Source: Antedon mediterranea (taxonomy: Eukaryota > Echinodermata > Crinoidea > Comatulida > Antedonidae). From it: 64,000 nucleotides of DNA. The position numbers were made by a program, and so were the translations under genes. Below the pieces are notes generated by a model that was given only the letters and a program-made list of their open reading frames with translations, was not told the DNA's origin and did not search any database. Positions 47,401 to 56,575 of this stretch are shown here, one piece after another (the stretch's first letter is position 1; every line of letters begins with the position of its first letter). The stretch spans positions 19,404,501 through 19,468,500 of the forward strand of contig NC_092672.1 in NCBI RefSeq assembly GCF_964355755.1, read 5' to 3'.

Positions 47401-50400
47401 CTAAATGTTGCTACTATTAACAACCGTCGTTTGTTCCAGGTAAAATAATAATAAATAGTTTTATTCAATTCTACTCAAAAGTCTATTATTTCGACCAAAA
47501 AACAATGAGGTAAAACAACAATAATGACAAATAATGGATGACGGCAGAATCCAATGAAGATGAAAATCTTGATAGACAAGTTAATTATATGGACTTTTAG
47601 ATTAGAGTAAAAATGTTTAAAGGATTGATATGTTTTTTTTGTAATTGCAGACAACAATTGTCAGAACGACAATCATGAAAACAGAATCAGGAAGCAGCTC
47701 TCCTGAAGATGATGATCCACAACCTAGCATCTGTAAGAAGGTAAGCCAGTATCAAACATTCTACACTTTATTTAGAATAACCTCCAACTTGTTGCTTTTA
47801 CATCTTTCACAAGCATAATTCTATTTACACAATTAGCCATTAGAAATACTGATATATGCCTCTTAATTTGTTCCTTTTTAATTGTTATTGCATTACTGTT
47901 ACAACTTTATTTATTTTTCAGGTGCTTAGTTTCCTTCAAAAAGAATTAGACTTTTTGAGTGAGAAGAATGCACATGGTGTTAAAGTAAAGATGTACATCC
48001 CTTGTGTGTGTGCTTCAAAAGGTGAACCTACTCATATGCATGTTGTACGCAAATTTGACAAAGATGTGTTGCCATGTGGAAGCAGAGGAATGGAAGTGAA
48101 ACGTTACCATAATCTGTTTGGAGACAATGTCCTATCAAAGGGTAAATTATTATTATTATTATGAAGCCTAGGTAGGATGTTGACGAAAAATGAATAATAT
48201 AATACAATCTTGCAATAATGCAATGTTATTTTTCTCTAGGGTAAAACTACAAAATCACTTTAACGGATTTGTATAAATTTAACACAAAAAATGAACACAT
48301 ACCAATATTTGTTCCTTTCCAAAATGTCAGATATATGTGTATATATCAAGTAACTTATAGTATTATGCCCTAAATAATGCTGGTTTCAACTGATAGATGT
48401 ATTTTTGGGCAAAGTTCATTTCTCTATTTGTTACTATGCCTTGAGACCCTTGTTGTAAATGTATGTATCATTTGTGTCTGTACACATTAGAAGCTAGATA
48501 AAATTAAAAGATTTACAGTAGTACGCATTTTTTATGATTTTCAATTCATAGTGAAAGCCTAAATATCTGTTATTATTTAACCTTCTTTTTTCCAGAGGAG
48601 TCCATTGAAGACAAGTATGTGAATAACATTGGTAAATATGACTTTTACAGATACAGACGTATTTCGTATCATAATATATTGAATACACTTCTACTAGTAA
48701 GCAACTACTACATAGGCATTGGATAGAATATTAAAAATCTATATGCAATTCTTATAGGATTTTTATATTTTTACATCTGTTATTGAAATAGAATTAATAT
48801 CACTTTCATAGCATACACTGTTAGTACCTCTAGTTGATGAGGAATATGATACCACTCAATGTAAATGGCATAATTGTTTCAAAATATTACTTCTTCTTTG
48901 TACATATGACAATATAGTATTGTTTACACATTAGTACAGCAATTAGTACATTCTGGAAGACTTGATTGAACCTTATTTTTGTATTATTATATGTAGCCTT
49001 AATATTGCTTATTATGTTTTAAAAACATTGTTTGTTTGAACTTTTGAGACAGATCCATGTAAAAATAATAAAAAGAAAATTTAAAAATGTTTTTTTTTTA
49101 AATCATAGACTATGTGGATGACCTTACTATTGAAAGTGTGTCTACAGAGATGGATCTTTCCTGTAGACGATTTGGTGTTCGTTTGGGGCTTACATGGTCT
49201 ACAGTGAATACTATATTTGATAATGAAAAGCAGACAGATAAAGCTACAGCAAACATGCTGAAACGTTGGAGAAGCAGCATTGGTAGTGACTTTAATCAGC
49301 AACAAGTATTGTGCACCGCACTAAGGCATCATGATCGTAATGATCTTGCTGATCTGCTGTTTCAGAAATACATTGACGATGAAATACCCAAGGTTATCAA
49401 ACCTTCAGGTATATAGCATTATATTGTGATTCCTGCCATTAAATAGTATAAAAATAATGAATGTTTATAAGTACAATGGCACAAATAATTTATGAGGTGA
49501 AAATATATAAAATTTTCATCTTTCACCTAAGAAAATATTTTTACTATTTTTACCTTTAGTTTTAATGAAAGGAAAGGCCTAAATCATTCAAATGGTTGAT
49601 CCAACGTGGTCATTCAACTACAACCTAGCCTCTTGTAACTTGTGGTTGCTCACTCACCGTGTAACAAAAACAAACATGCAAAAACTAAATTTCAGTGCTC
49701 TTGTGCACATATATCAACATTGCACTCTCAATGACGTCATTAAAAGAGCAATAGCACATTTTAATAAAAAATAACTCACAATTCTCCAAATGGATTAAGA
49801 ATCTTCTTAGGTGTGTTATAAAGGTTGTGTCGGTTTATTTAATTTATTCAGATATTGTTTGTATTAATATTTTTATTTAAATTTGTTAATTGACACAAAA
49901 TTATGTTTATTTTCTATGGACAAATGATTCCAAAATAAAAGATTGAATGGAATTGTGAGTTGAATTTTAATTGAAACAGAACTCATTATCTTAACGCCTT
50001 TATTATTTCACAGCTCGTTTTGATGATCAAGATCTACTGTTCATCTGTGACAATTTAGGTCAACATTGGAGAAGATTAGCAGTGCGCCTTGGAATTAAAT
50101 GGGATGTTATCAGTAATATCACAGGTAAAAACAGACATGATGAAGATGACATAATGGTAGTCCTGGTTAAGTGGAGAGGTAGACAAAGAGCAGCACATCA
50201 AATACCTACAATGATCAAGGCTTTAAAACAACAAGGACGTGTTGATTTAGCTGATAGCCTGTGTACAAGACATGAATACAAAGATGACGTCAGTTCAGAA
50301 GTTCCAATGTTTACAGACCAATCAGGACAAGGTGGGTAACGCTTATTATTCTTAATATGTTATTGTAACTATATACCTGATTATATTTTTTTTATTTACT

Positions 50401-50872
50401 TTTTATAAGATTGTTGAGAGATGGACAAACATGATTAAATATTACATTTTGTTTTTCAAATGTTTTAACATTTGAAAAACAAAATGTAGCCTATAGGCAT
50501 ATTGGAGGATTTTTTTAATTCAAATATTAAAATTGTTGTTTTCATTATTAATAATTGTATATAACATACACGATCAAAATTGTTTTAATTAAATGTATTT
50601 TTACAGGATGCTTAACAGACTTGGACTTCCTGATAATTTCTCTGAAAATGACAGAATGGAAGAGTTTTTGCAGGGGTCTTGGTATTGCTGATGTTGAACT
50701 ATCACAAAATGAGAGAAAATATTTCATGCTTACTGTAGAAGCAACTATGGAATCACTGGTACAATGGCGATGTAAGCAAGGAAGAGATGTGAACCAACGA
50801 GAGGAAGTAATAAAAGCCTTAAGAGCAGTTGAGAGAATGGATATTGTACAATTACTAGAAACAGTCTATTGA
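28920..50872 (+). CDS. ROCO-B: DED pair - ROC remnant - COR - three death domains (14 exons seen)
   Basis: Tandem paralogue of ROCO-A. Exons: 28920-29474, 29636-29680, 44090-44265, 44751-44840, 45310-45558, 46099-46284, 46917-47072, 47158-47439, 47651-47740, 47922-48141, 48596-48631, 49109-49408, 50014-50331, 50607-50872. With one nucleotide from an upstream exon they total 2970 nt: 989 codons and TGA with no internal stop. All borders are GT-AG. No ATG opens the first exon (it starts in phase 1), so an upstream exon is needed; ROCO-A exon 24384-24657 would fit in phase. The ROC keeps only WDFGGQ and the following strand; no P-loop or THxx exon was found. Three DDs replace the short ROCO-A tail. 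AATAAA signals follow at 50921 and 50974. Confidence 0.75.
29636..29680 (+). CDS. ROCO-B short linker exon
   Basis: A 45-nt exon (DEQSRSEAGPSSNTE) with acceptor tatag and donor gtatgt, corresponding to 12805-12852. It ends with one spare A, which fits exon 44090-44265 (starts AA) directly. Confidence 0.6.
30199..31000 (+). pseudogene. Decayed extra copies of linker and DED exons
   Basis: 30199-30243 repeats the linker exon (SRSEAGP) but has an in-frame TAA. Around 30838-30990 a damaged stretch ends in IKKLDEKKMINEVMH and a stop, which parallels the end of the DED exon (FIKLLTERKMMKEVEAL). These look like relics of a further DED cassette. 30300-30830 between them holds no recognisable coding sequence. 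Confidence 0.5.
31105..31310. repeat. Tandem duplication, 2 x about 105 bp
   Basis: The segment aggggccccttagcagtgc, then agaggaaa and atatgcc(g/a)aaaaa, occurs twice in direct orientation. The open frames over it are only shadows of the repeat. Confidence 0.5.
31821..32045. repeat. 77-bp tandem repeat, three units
   Basis: Three near-identical copies of a unit containing aggggtcccacctcagtgac and agatcttatcttatgttcta. Inside the long ROCO-B intron. Confidence 0.8.
32459..32522. repeat. Near-perfect AT-rich hairpin
   Basis: Arms atttgttaaacaataatcta and tagattattgtttaacaaat with a few bases at the centre. Could be the core of a small fold-back element or a single-copy palindrome. Confidence 0.65.
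32530..35200. other. Intronic stretch without recognised genes
   Basis: AT-rich, holding a (TTGAT)n microsatellite at about 33782-33817. No open frame on either strand resembles a known protein, and no P-loop coding exon for ROCO-B was seen. Confidence 0.5.
35460..35489 (-). ncRNA. Degenerate hammerhead-like motif of the Penelope-like element
   Basis: Minus strand: TTGAGAA (two transitions from the CUGANGA core), a strong stem GATCTC-TGATA-GAGATC, then GAAAC. It overlaps the 3' end of the Penelope-like coding region. The core changes suggest it is inactive. Confidence 0.4.
35655..36556. mobile_element. Non-autonomous DNA transposon nested in the Penelope-like element
   Basis: About 900 bp with terminal inverted repeats of about 130 bp: the left gcgatttttttttcgtacat and on through caagcgtatagcaacaagaagtg is mirrored at 36435-36556. 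It is flanked on both sides by gtcccggtt, a 9-bp target-site duplication, at 35646-35654 and 36557-36565. A 9-bp duplication suggests a Mutator-like (MULE) transposase. The interior (with a (GT)n run near 36012) is non-coding. Confidence 0.75.
36842..37787. other. Intronic stretch without recognised genes
   Basis: No coding similarity or repeat structure recognised except AT-rich tracts (37440-37560). Confidence 0.4.
37788..38005. repeat. 76-bp tandem repeat, about three units
   Basis: Units contain tagcctgctaaactttacat, then gaatagg, then ggagctttgcgtccgcaaac, then tctccagagtcacgagag. It abuts the left end of the Harbinger-type element. Confidence 0.7.
38006..39902 (+). pseudogene. Decayed PIF/Harbinger transposase (HARBI1-like)
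   Basis: Exon 1 (38380-38682) starts MADSDSSDDEMLLLYVAYQQ, breaks frame near 38486, and resumes with KFYEYFRMTKVQFAELLAYI to a gtaagg donor. Exon 2 (39034-39158) reads FLATGDSYGTLSFEYRVSKA and ISEVCESIWN. After about 360 bp of foreign sequence with a (GACAGACC)n microsatellite, 39522-39902 gives the DDE nuclease core: WNFPNAIGAIDGKHVQIQAP, KGHFSLVLMAMIDAEYNFIY and GDEAFPL. The segment linking exon 2 to the core is lost, and the C-terminal third is missing. The left boundary is ttaa-gcgccatttacac (38004-38019), with a TTA-type target site as in Harbinger. No matching right end was found. Confidence 0.75.
39184..39260. repeat. (GACA/GACC)n microsatellite
   Basis: Short tandem run of accgacagacag-type units, inside the decayed Harbinger element. 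Confidence 0.85.
40677..41285. mobile_element. Non-autonomous TIR element, about 0.6 kb, copy 1
   Basis: Inverted ends taaagacaccttccc and gggaaggtgtcttta. The inner sequence (ccaggtcattccttgtctta, then ttcacatttttaaccattta) recurs at 60232-60454. No coding sequence was found. Confidence 0.7.
41286..41800. other. Gene-free intronic stretch
   Basis: Two loosely similar segments (agcaaacttttggggaaca near 41430 and agcaaacttaaattgggtaac near 41765) suggest a diverged duplication. Otherwise nothing was recognised. Confidence 0.3.
41830..42310. mobile_element. Inverted copy of the 145-bp-repeat element
   Basis: The reverse complement of 10822-11635: it starts ttcaaattcaattaaaggga, then carries two to three units with gttccgcgaact and ctacggcgaataagtaactg. 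It shows that the array at 10822 is mobile. Confidence 0.7.
42330..44060. other. Intronic stretch without recognised genes
   Basis: Contains a C-run/A-run low-complexity tract at 43416-43460. No ROC P-loop exon, GxxxxGK[ST] coding pattern or other similarity was seen on the plus strand. Confidence 0.5.
44090..44840 (+). CDS. ROCO-B ROC remnant (G3 only)
   Basis: Exon 44090-44265 (EEKLERPEIPKGFRNKF, then NKFVMNIWDFGGQPIYHVIQ) and exon 44751-44840 (IFMVSYAVVCVVFNL) match ROCO-A exons 20189-20397 and 20865-20954 in phase and sequence. The preceding P-loop and switch I exons and the following THLNG exon have no counterpart, so this domain could not bind GTP by the usual mechanism unless missed exons exist. 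The frame stays open when the flanking exons are joined. Confidence 0.65.
44935..45300. repeat. 57-bp minisatellite, about six units
   Basis: The unit contains taatagcagatgcctgatat, atgattgttgtta and ttccacttccatgatagtgt. The period is a multiple of three, which makes a repetitive open frame on the minus strand with no stop, but this is a repeat artefact. It fills the ROCO-B intron exactly where ROCO-A has its G4 exon, and runs to within about 10 bp of the acceptor of exon 45310. Confidence 0.9.
45310..48141 (+). CDS. ROCO-B COR-domain exons
   Basis: Six exons: 45310-45558, 46099-46284, 46917-47072, 47158-47439, 47651-47740, 47922-48141. COR hallmarks: FPIKWLQVLLDIQ, LFLEYLHDIGEILFYPDD, KIVIDLMGVVDKFKTIIT, GYLPDDLFQRVATKFIEEF. 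The last exon has one KVKMYIPC motif where ROCO-A has it twice, then HMHVVRKFDKDVLPC. One-to-one exon correspondence with ROCO-A. It ends in phase 1 and leads to the death domains. Confidence 0.75.
46493..46862. repeat. 94-bp tandem repeat, about four units
   Basis: Unit with gggaagacccaacaaagtgt, then ccttaatagaggttag and aagttttaataaggtttaag. Intron between the second and third COR exons of ROCO-B. Confidence 0.85.
48596..48631 (+). CDS. ROCO-B linker micro-exon
   Basis: A 36-nt exon (EESIEDKYVNNI) with acceptor tccag and donor gtaaat, phase 1 on both sides, joining COR to the first death domain. Confidence 0.6.
49109..49408 (+). CDS. ROCO-B death domain 1 exon
   Basis: A 300-nt, phase 1-1 exon. 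Death-domain pattern: LSCRRFGVRLGLTWSTVNTI, then ANMLKRWRSSIG, then LCTALRHHDRNDLADLLF, i.e. six helices with the conserved W in the L..W pattern and a closing DLADLL helix. Death domains form homotypic complexes with adaptors. Confidence 0.8.
50014..50331 (+). CDS. ROCO-B death domain 2 exon
   Basis: A 318-nt, phase 1-1 exon. FICDNLGQHWRRLAVRLGIK, then DDIMVVLVKWRGRQ, then MIKALKQQGRVDLADSL. The most canonical DD of the three. A Ser/Gln-rich tail of about 20 residues follows. Confidence 0.85.
50607..50872 (+). CDS. ROCO-B death domain 3 and stop
   Basis: Last exon. LIISLKMTEWKSFCRGLGIA, then TMESLVQWRCKQGRDVNQRE, then VIKALRAVERMDIVQLLETV and TGA. The domain lies close to the C-terminus, as in DAPK1. 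AATAAA at 50921 and 50974 mark likely polyadenylation sites. Confidence 0.8.
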
Positions 50873-50920
50873 GAACAGTAGACCATATGAACTGTAGTTG
50901 TATGGTAACTCAGTTCAACA

Positions 50921-50979
50921 AATAAACAATTTGTATGAACAATAGGAGATACAGTACATAGTTTATAAAGGACAATAAA
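50921..50979 (+). terminator. Polyadenylation signals of ROCO-B
   Basis: Two AATAAA hexamers (50921-50926 and 50974-50979), 50 to 100 bp after the stop codon. Confidence 0.6.
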
Positions 50980-52847
50980 GAATTGAATTGAAACAATGTT
51001 TTTAGATCTTTAAGTATGTCTTAATAGACCAAAGGAATACAAGTACTCTAATATAGGTCACGTACCTGACATGAGATTTCAAGTATGTGTTATATATGTG
51101 TGGGTATTTTTTAATCTGCTTAAATCTTAAATAAAAAATAATGCCTTTCAAAAAGGCAGTGCTCCAATTTTGGACGTGGAGTAGAACTAACAGACAGTGT
51201 AATACTACTGGTTGCTTGAACATGATCAGTCAACAGCCTAGACTCTTCTCAAGTGTGTGGTTACTCAATCTCTGTAACAAAAATAAATGCGCAAAACCGA
51301 ATTGCAGTATTCAATTGTATATACTGATGCCACATACAGTGCCGTACTGTAGTATATTTATTTAATGTCATATCACCCACAATGTGCATGTGATTTAAGT
51401 TGTGTACTCACAAAACCATACCACATACTGTTTGATAACAAAACAATTATCAGCTGCTATCTATACTAGTGTGTGTGACTGATCAACAAGCCTCTGAAAA
51501 TTTAAAACAGAATGGTTCCTTTCTCCCCATTCATCACCAACATAAAAGATATTTTTACTAGCCATACAGATGCCTCCAATCAGTCAATCACATTCAATAT
51601 TAGAATGTAACTTGACTCATTTATGCTATATTTTGATGAAACTGCAATAAGTAATTGACTTTTTTGTTTGTTTTTTATATATATATATAGTCAGTCATGT
51701 CAATGATAGAGATACATTGTCCAAGATGAGTCTTAGCAATTTGTGCGGCTATGGTGGCTATGGTTAGTGTTAGCGCTTGTGGTGTACCCAAAGTTTTACA
51801 TGAGAAATATGTGTAAATAATAACACACTGTATATTAATTAGCAATATACTTGAATGTTAACATTCATAATTGCGCTACATAAATTTAAAACCATTAAAA
51901 GTCAAAGATTTAAATGTCTCATGGCATAGCTTTTTTCAATCTTTTTTATTGAATTGACTAAAATTATAAAATTATCTGGTAAAGATAATGTACAATTTTG
52001 TGGTTTATGCGTTAATCACAATTAAATACATCGAATATATACATTTACTAAAGCCAAATTAGTTAATGCATAATATATTTCATATTCTATTTTAATAAAT
52101 GATATACAATATATATTTTGTTTTGTATTGTATTTTTGTTTCTCTATTTTCTTTTAAATCTCAATGCGAGTCACAAGTAAATTCATATAATGTTAAGGTA
52201 AATTGGTTTCAATCTTGCAAACATAAATGATTATTATTACATTATTTCTGAATTTAGTAAAGGATTGGACTATTGATTTGTATGCACTTAATTTAGGACA
52301 GACTAACTTTTTTCGACATCCTGCACAGAAGCCTTACAAATTTGTAGTAATTTAGACTTACAAATGTTGATTGATGGCCATATCATCTTTTTTTGATAGT
52401 TGACAGACTTGCTAAACAGAACAAAAGGTGCGGAGATGGGATAATTTACTGTATAACAGCAATTATTTTTTACCCCCGGTGTGTCATTTTTCAATAATGG
52501 TTGCCCAGGTATGGGACCTTTTTTTCTAAGTATCACTATATCTATAAACATTAAATATTTTGCATGAGAACTTATGGCGAAATTACTTTTATTTTGTTTG
52601 TGGATATAATTTTTTTTTTTAATAATTTATATATAACTCTGACCTATTTACCAAAAGAACATAGTTCATACTTTGATACACCACCTGATTATGCAAATTA
52701 TGTACTGCATTCTCTTGATTGGCATAGATAAAGTCCTTGAAATACTATATTGCTATAATAACTGTTTTCCAAAGCTTGAGAATGTACTTAACGCTTTTAT
52801 TTATTAAAACTCATCAGAAACATTAAATTGTATTTGATGTTTTTGTA
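50980..52847. other. Gene-free stretch downstream of ROCO-B
   Basis: No coding similarity on either strand; AT-rich. A short (TA)n tract is at 51680. Confidence 0.5.
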
Positions 52848-54797
52848 AACAAGCCCTATAGGACTAATATTGTATTGATTGGCATACAATAAAATTACAC
52901 TATACTGCTGTCATAGTACTTGCCTAACAAGCCCTATAGGACTAATATTGTATTGATTGACATACAATAAAATTACACTATACTGCTGTCATAGTACTTG
53001 GCTAACAAGCCCTATAGGACTAATATTGTCTTGATTGGCATACAATAAAATTACACTATACTGCTGTCATAGTACTTGGCAAACAAGCCCTATAGGACTA
53101 ATATTGTATTGATTGGCATACAATAAAATTACACTATACTGCTGCCATAGTACTTGGCTAACAAGCCCTATAGGACTAATATTGTCTTGATTGGCATACA
53201 ATAAAATTACACTATACTGCTGTCATAGTACTTGGCTAACAAGCCCTATAGGACTAATATTGTATTGATTGACATACAATAAAATTACACTATACTGCTG
53301 TCATAGTACTTGGCTAACAAGCCCTATAGGACTAATATTGTATTGATTGACATACAATAAAATTACACTATACTGCTGTCATAGTACTTGGCTAACAAGC
53401 CCTATAGGACTAATATTGTATTGATTGACATACAATAAAATTACACTATACTGCTGTCATAGTACTTGGCTAACAAGCCCTATAGGACTAATATTGTATT
53501 GATTGGCATACAATAAAATTACACTATACTGCTGTCATAGTACTTGGCTAACAAGCCCTATAGGACTAATATTGTATTGATTGACATACAATAAAATTAC
53601 ACTATACTGATGTCATAGTACTTGGCTAACAAGCCCTATAGGACTAATATTGTATTGATTGACATACAATAAAATTACACTATACTGATGTCATAGTACT
53701 TGGCTAACAAGCCCTATAGGACTAATATTGTCTTGATTGGCATACAATAAAATTACACTATACTGCTGTCATAGTACTTGGCTAACAAGCCCTATAGGAC
53801 TAATATTGTATTGATTGGCATACAATAAAATTACACTATACTGCTGTCATAGTACTTGGCTAACAAGCCCTATAGGACTAATATTGTCTTGATTGGCATA
53901 CAATAAAATTACACTATACTGCTGTCATAGTACTTGGCTAACAAGCCCTATAAGACTAATATTGTCTTGATTAACATACAATAAAATTACACTATACTGC
54001 TTTCATAGTACTTGGCTAACAAGCCCTATAGGACTAATATTGTATTGATTGACATACAATAAAATTACACTATACTGCTGTCATAGTACTTGGCTAACAA
54101 GCCCTATAGGACTAATATTGTATTGATTGACATACAATAAAATTACACTATACTGCTGTCATAGTACTTGGCTAACAAGCCCTATAGGACTAATATTGTA
54201 TTGATTGACATACAATAAAATTACACTATACTGCTGTCATAGTACTTGGCTAACAAGCCCTATAGGACTAATATTGTATTGATTGACATACAATAAAATT
54301 ACACTATACTGCTGTCTGCCATAGTACTTGGCTAACAAGCCCTATATGACTAATATTGTATTGATTGACATACAATAAAATTACACTATACTGCTGTCAT
54401 AGTACTTGGCTAACAAGCCCTATAGGACTAATATTGTATTGATTGACATACAATGTAATTACACTATACTGCTGTCATAGTACTTGGCTAACAAGCCCTA
54501 GGACTAATATTGTATTGATTGACATACAATAAAATTACACTATACTGCTGTCATAGTCCTTGGCTAACAAGCCCTATAGGACTAATATTGTATTAATTAG
54601 CATACAATAAAATTACACTATACTGCTGTCATAGTACTTGGCTAACAAGCCCTATAGGACTAATATTGTATTGATTGGCATACAATAAAATTACACTATA
54701 CTGCTGTCATAGTACTTGGCTAACAAGCCCTATAGGACTAATATTGTATTGATTGGCATACAATAAAATTACACTATACTGCTGTCATAGTACTTGG
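52848..54797. repeat. 78-bp satellite array, about 25 units
   Basis: Head-to-tail copies of a unit starting aacaagccctataggactaa and including ttacactatactgctgtcat. Units differ at a few positions (attggcata versus attgacata; tattgtattg versus tattgtcttg), and these variants alternate in blocks, as in unequal crossing-over. No spacer diversity, so not CRISPR-like. Confidence 0.95.
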
Positions 54798-55059
54798 ACC
54801 TATCTCGCTCTCTCCATTTTTGTTTGAATATTTCATTTTTCAATGGATTCTCTAGAATAACAGTGACGGATAAGAGGCAATAGCTGCAAGCAGAGCTCGA
54901 CAACTTTCCATCTTATCAGCGTCATTGACAAATCCTGAAGGGTTTTAAGAGAGATAGCTTTGATGCAAATATTTGTGTTCATCGTGTAGGTCACTCTGTA
55001 TGTATCAATAGGTTAATTGAGCTTAGGATTTGGTCGTCAATGGCACATCATGAATACTC

Positions 55060-55300
55060 AATTTGCGGGAGTGGTCTCTGATACATACCAATTAACTGTG
55101 GAGTACCTCATGGTAGCCTACTTTAATAGCACCCACCCTTTTCCTGGTGTTATTCAATGATGTACTCATTGTGTGTTGTGGAGGTTACAGTTACTTAAAC
55201 AAGTGGTGCAATGTAACTGATAATATGACACTGAAACTATCTAAATGTAAGGTGATGTCGTTACAACTATTAAGATGTTATTAAATTTGAAGTAAAAATA
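55060..55300 (+). mobile_element. Decayed LINE reverse-transcriptase fragment
   Basis: Plus strand, several frames: NCGVPHGSLL (from the GVPQGS motif), then LNKWCN and MTLKLSKCKVM, a sequence order seen in Jockey/I-type RTs. Stops and frameshifts throughout. Confidence 0.5.
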
Positions 55301-55439
55301 ATTCAGTATTAAAGGTGTTGAAAATAATTATTCGATATTGTTATTCATAATAATTTAAAATGTGATACGAATACTGAGGAGATTGTTTCAAGAGATCTGT
55401 GTTTGAAAATGATATATTGATAGATCTATTTATTGAACA

Positions 55440-55690
55440 AACAGTAGGCCTAATTAAAAAAAAAGATGTGTGGGAATAGTATGTAGTTGAAACCGAAACA
55501 CGACATAAACGCCCTGGTACAATATTGTGTGTATGCATTTGGCGGAGCGTTATTTGAGGGAAAATGCCCCGGGGCATTTATTATTTGAGGAGGTGGAAGT
55601 GTGGGCGTTTATTTCAAATGATGTTTAATGAAGGGGACGCGGCGCGTCATTCAAAGCGGGGCGTTTATTCGAATAAATACGGTAGGTTAT
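55440..55690. repeat. Dispersed repeat with gcgtttatt(c/t)gaataaata ends
   Basis: GC-rich tract with tgccccggggca and gcgtttattcgaataaatac. A reverse-complement relative is at about 1645-1745 (accatatttattcaaataag then a G-rich tract). Probably a non-autonomous element family; boundaries uncertain. Confidence 0.35.
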
Positions 55691-56394
55691 TAGTTTTAAT
55701 AAGTCAATCACTTCCGTAAAAAAACGACAAATGACAAAATAAAATGGTTAAATTCTCTCAAAAACCCATTTACTTGTAGCAATTTGACTCTTTTTAAAAT
55801 TACAGTTTTTCAGGTAAATTCAATTTTTGTCAAAGTGGATAACTATGAATGTGACATTAAAATGGCATCTGTAATTAACGTGGCCAAAATTACATTTCGA
55901 TGATTATGTTGACACCTTAAATAATGAACAAAATATATATTGCGATATTATTTTGATTAAAAAATCAGGATTAGGATATGACATTAAACAAAATTTAAAA
56001 AAAACGTTATCACCACTTAATACGAAACGATCTGGGAAGACAACTTTAGCTTATGGTTATAAAAGATATCTCTGATTATTTGATGATAAATAGATGTATG
56101 AATTATTTGATCACAGTCATTCCAAATTACATCTCTCTTACGTCTTTTAGTTAATAGATTATAATGATTAAGACATGGTTTGTTCTTCGAGGCCTAAAAG
56201 GCTGTCGATTGCTTGATGATCGATTGATGAATAGGGTCACATCCCTACCATAGGCCTAGGTCTGCAATATTTATTACACAATAGTATATCCTGACTTGCA
56301 ATGATCTCAACCATGATCCTGTTTTAGAATGATTTTTTGTTGTTGAAAGTAGATAAATTCGTATTATTAGGCCTACTTTTTAAATTTATTAACA

Positions 56395-56575
56395 TCACGT
56401 CATTTCAGTAATTTCCCAGGGACGTCTTCTTAAAAGATTCCAGGTCATCTCTTTAGACTTAGACCAAAGAATATATATCACTGGATGAGTATTCCGCGAT
56501 TTTTGCATGAGAAATTTGTAACAGAGAGCTCCAGAGAGAGTGATGCCCGCCCTAATAAGTGCGGATGTATACATA
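56395..56575 (-). CDS. Possible last exon or relic of a class A GPCR (TM7)
   Basis: Minus strand, acceptor tttag at about 56576, then YTSALIRAGITLSG, then THPVIYILWSKSKEM, then LLRRRPW and a stop. THPVIY with a following short basic helix resembles the NPxxY motif and helix 8 of rhodopsin-like receptors. No other GPCR exon was found nearby, so it may be a relic or chance. Confidence 0.3.

Noticed and set aside
52848-54797. CRISPR-like array
   Set aside because: Units are contiguous, nearly identical 78-mers without unique spacers, and the DNA is eukaryotic; it is a satellite.
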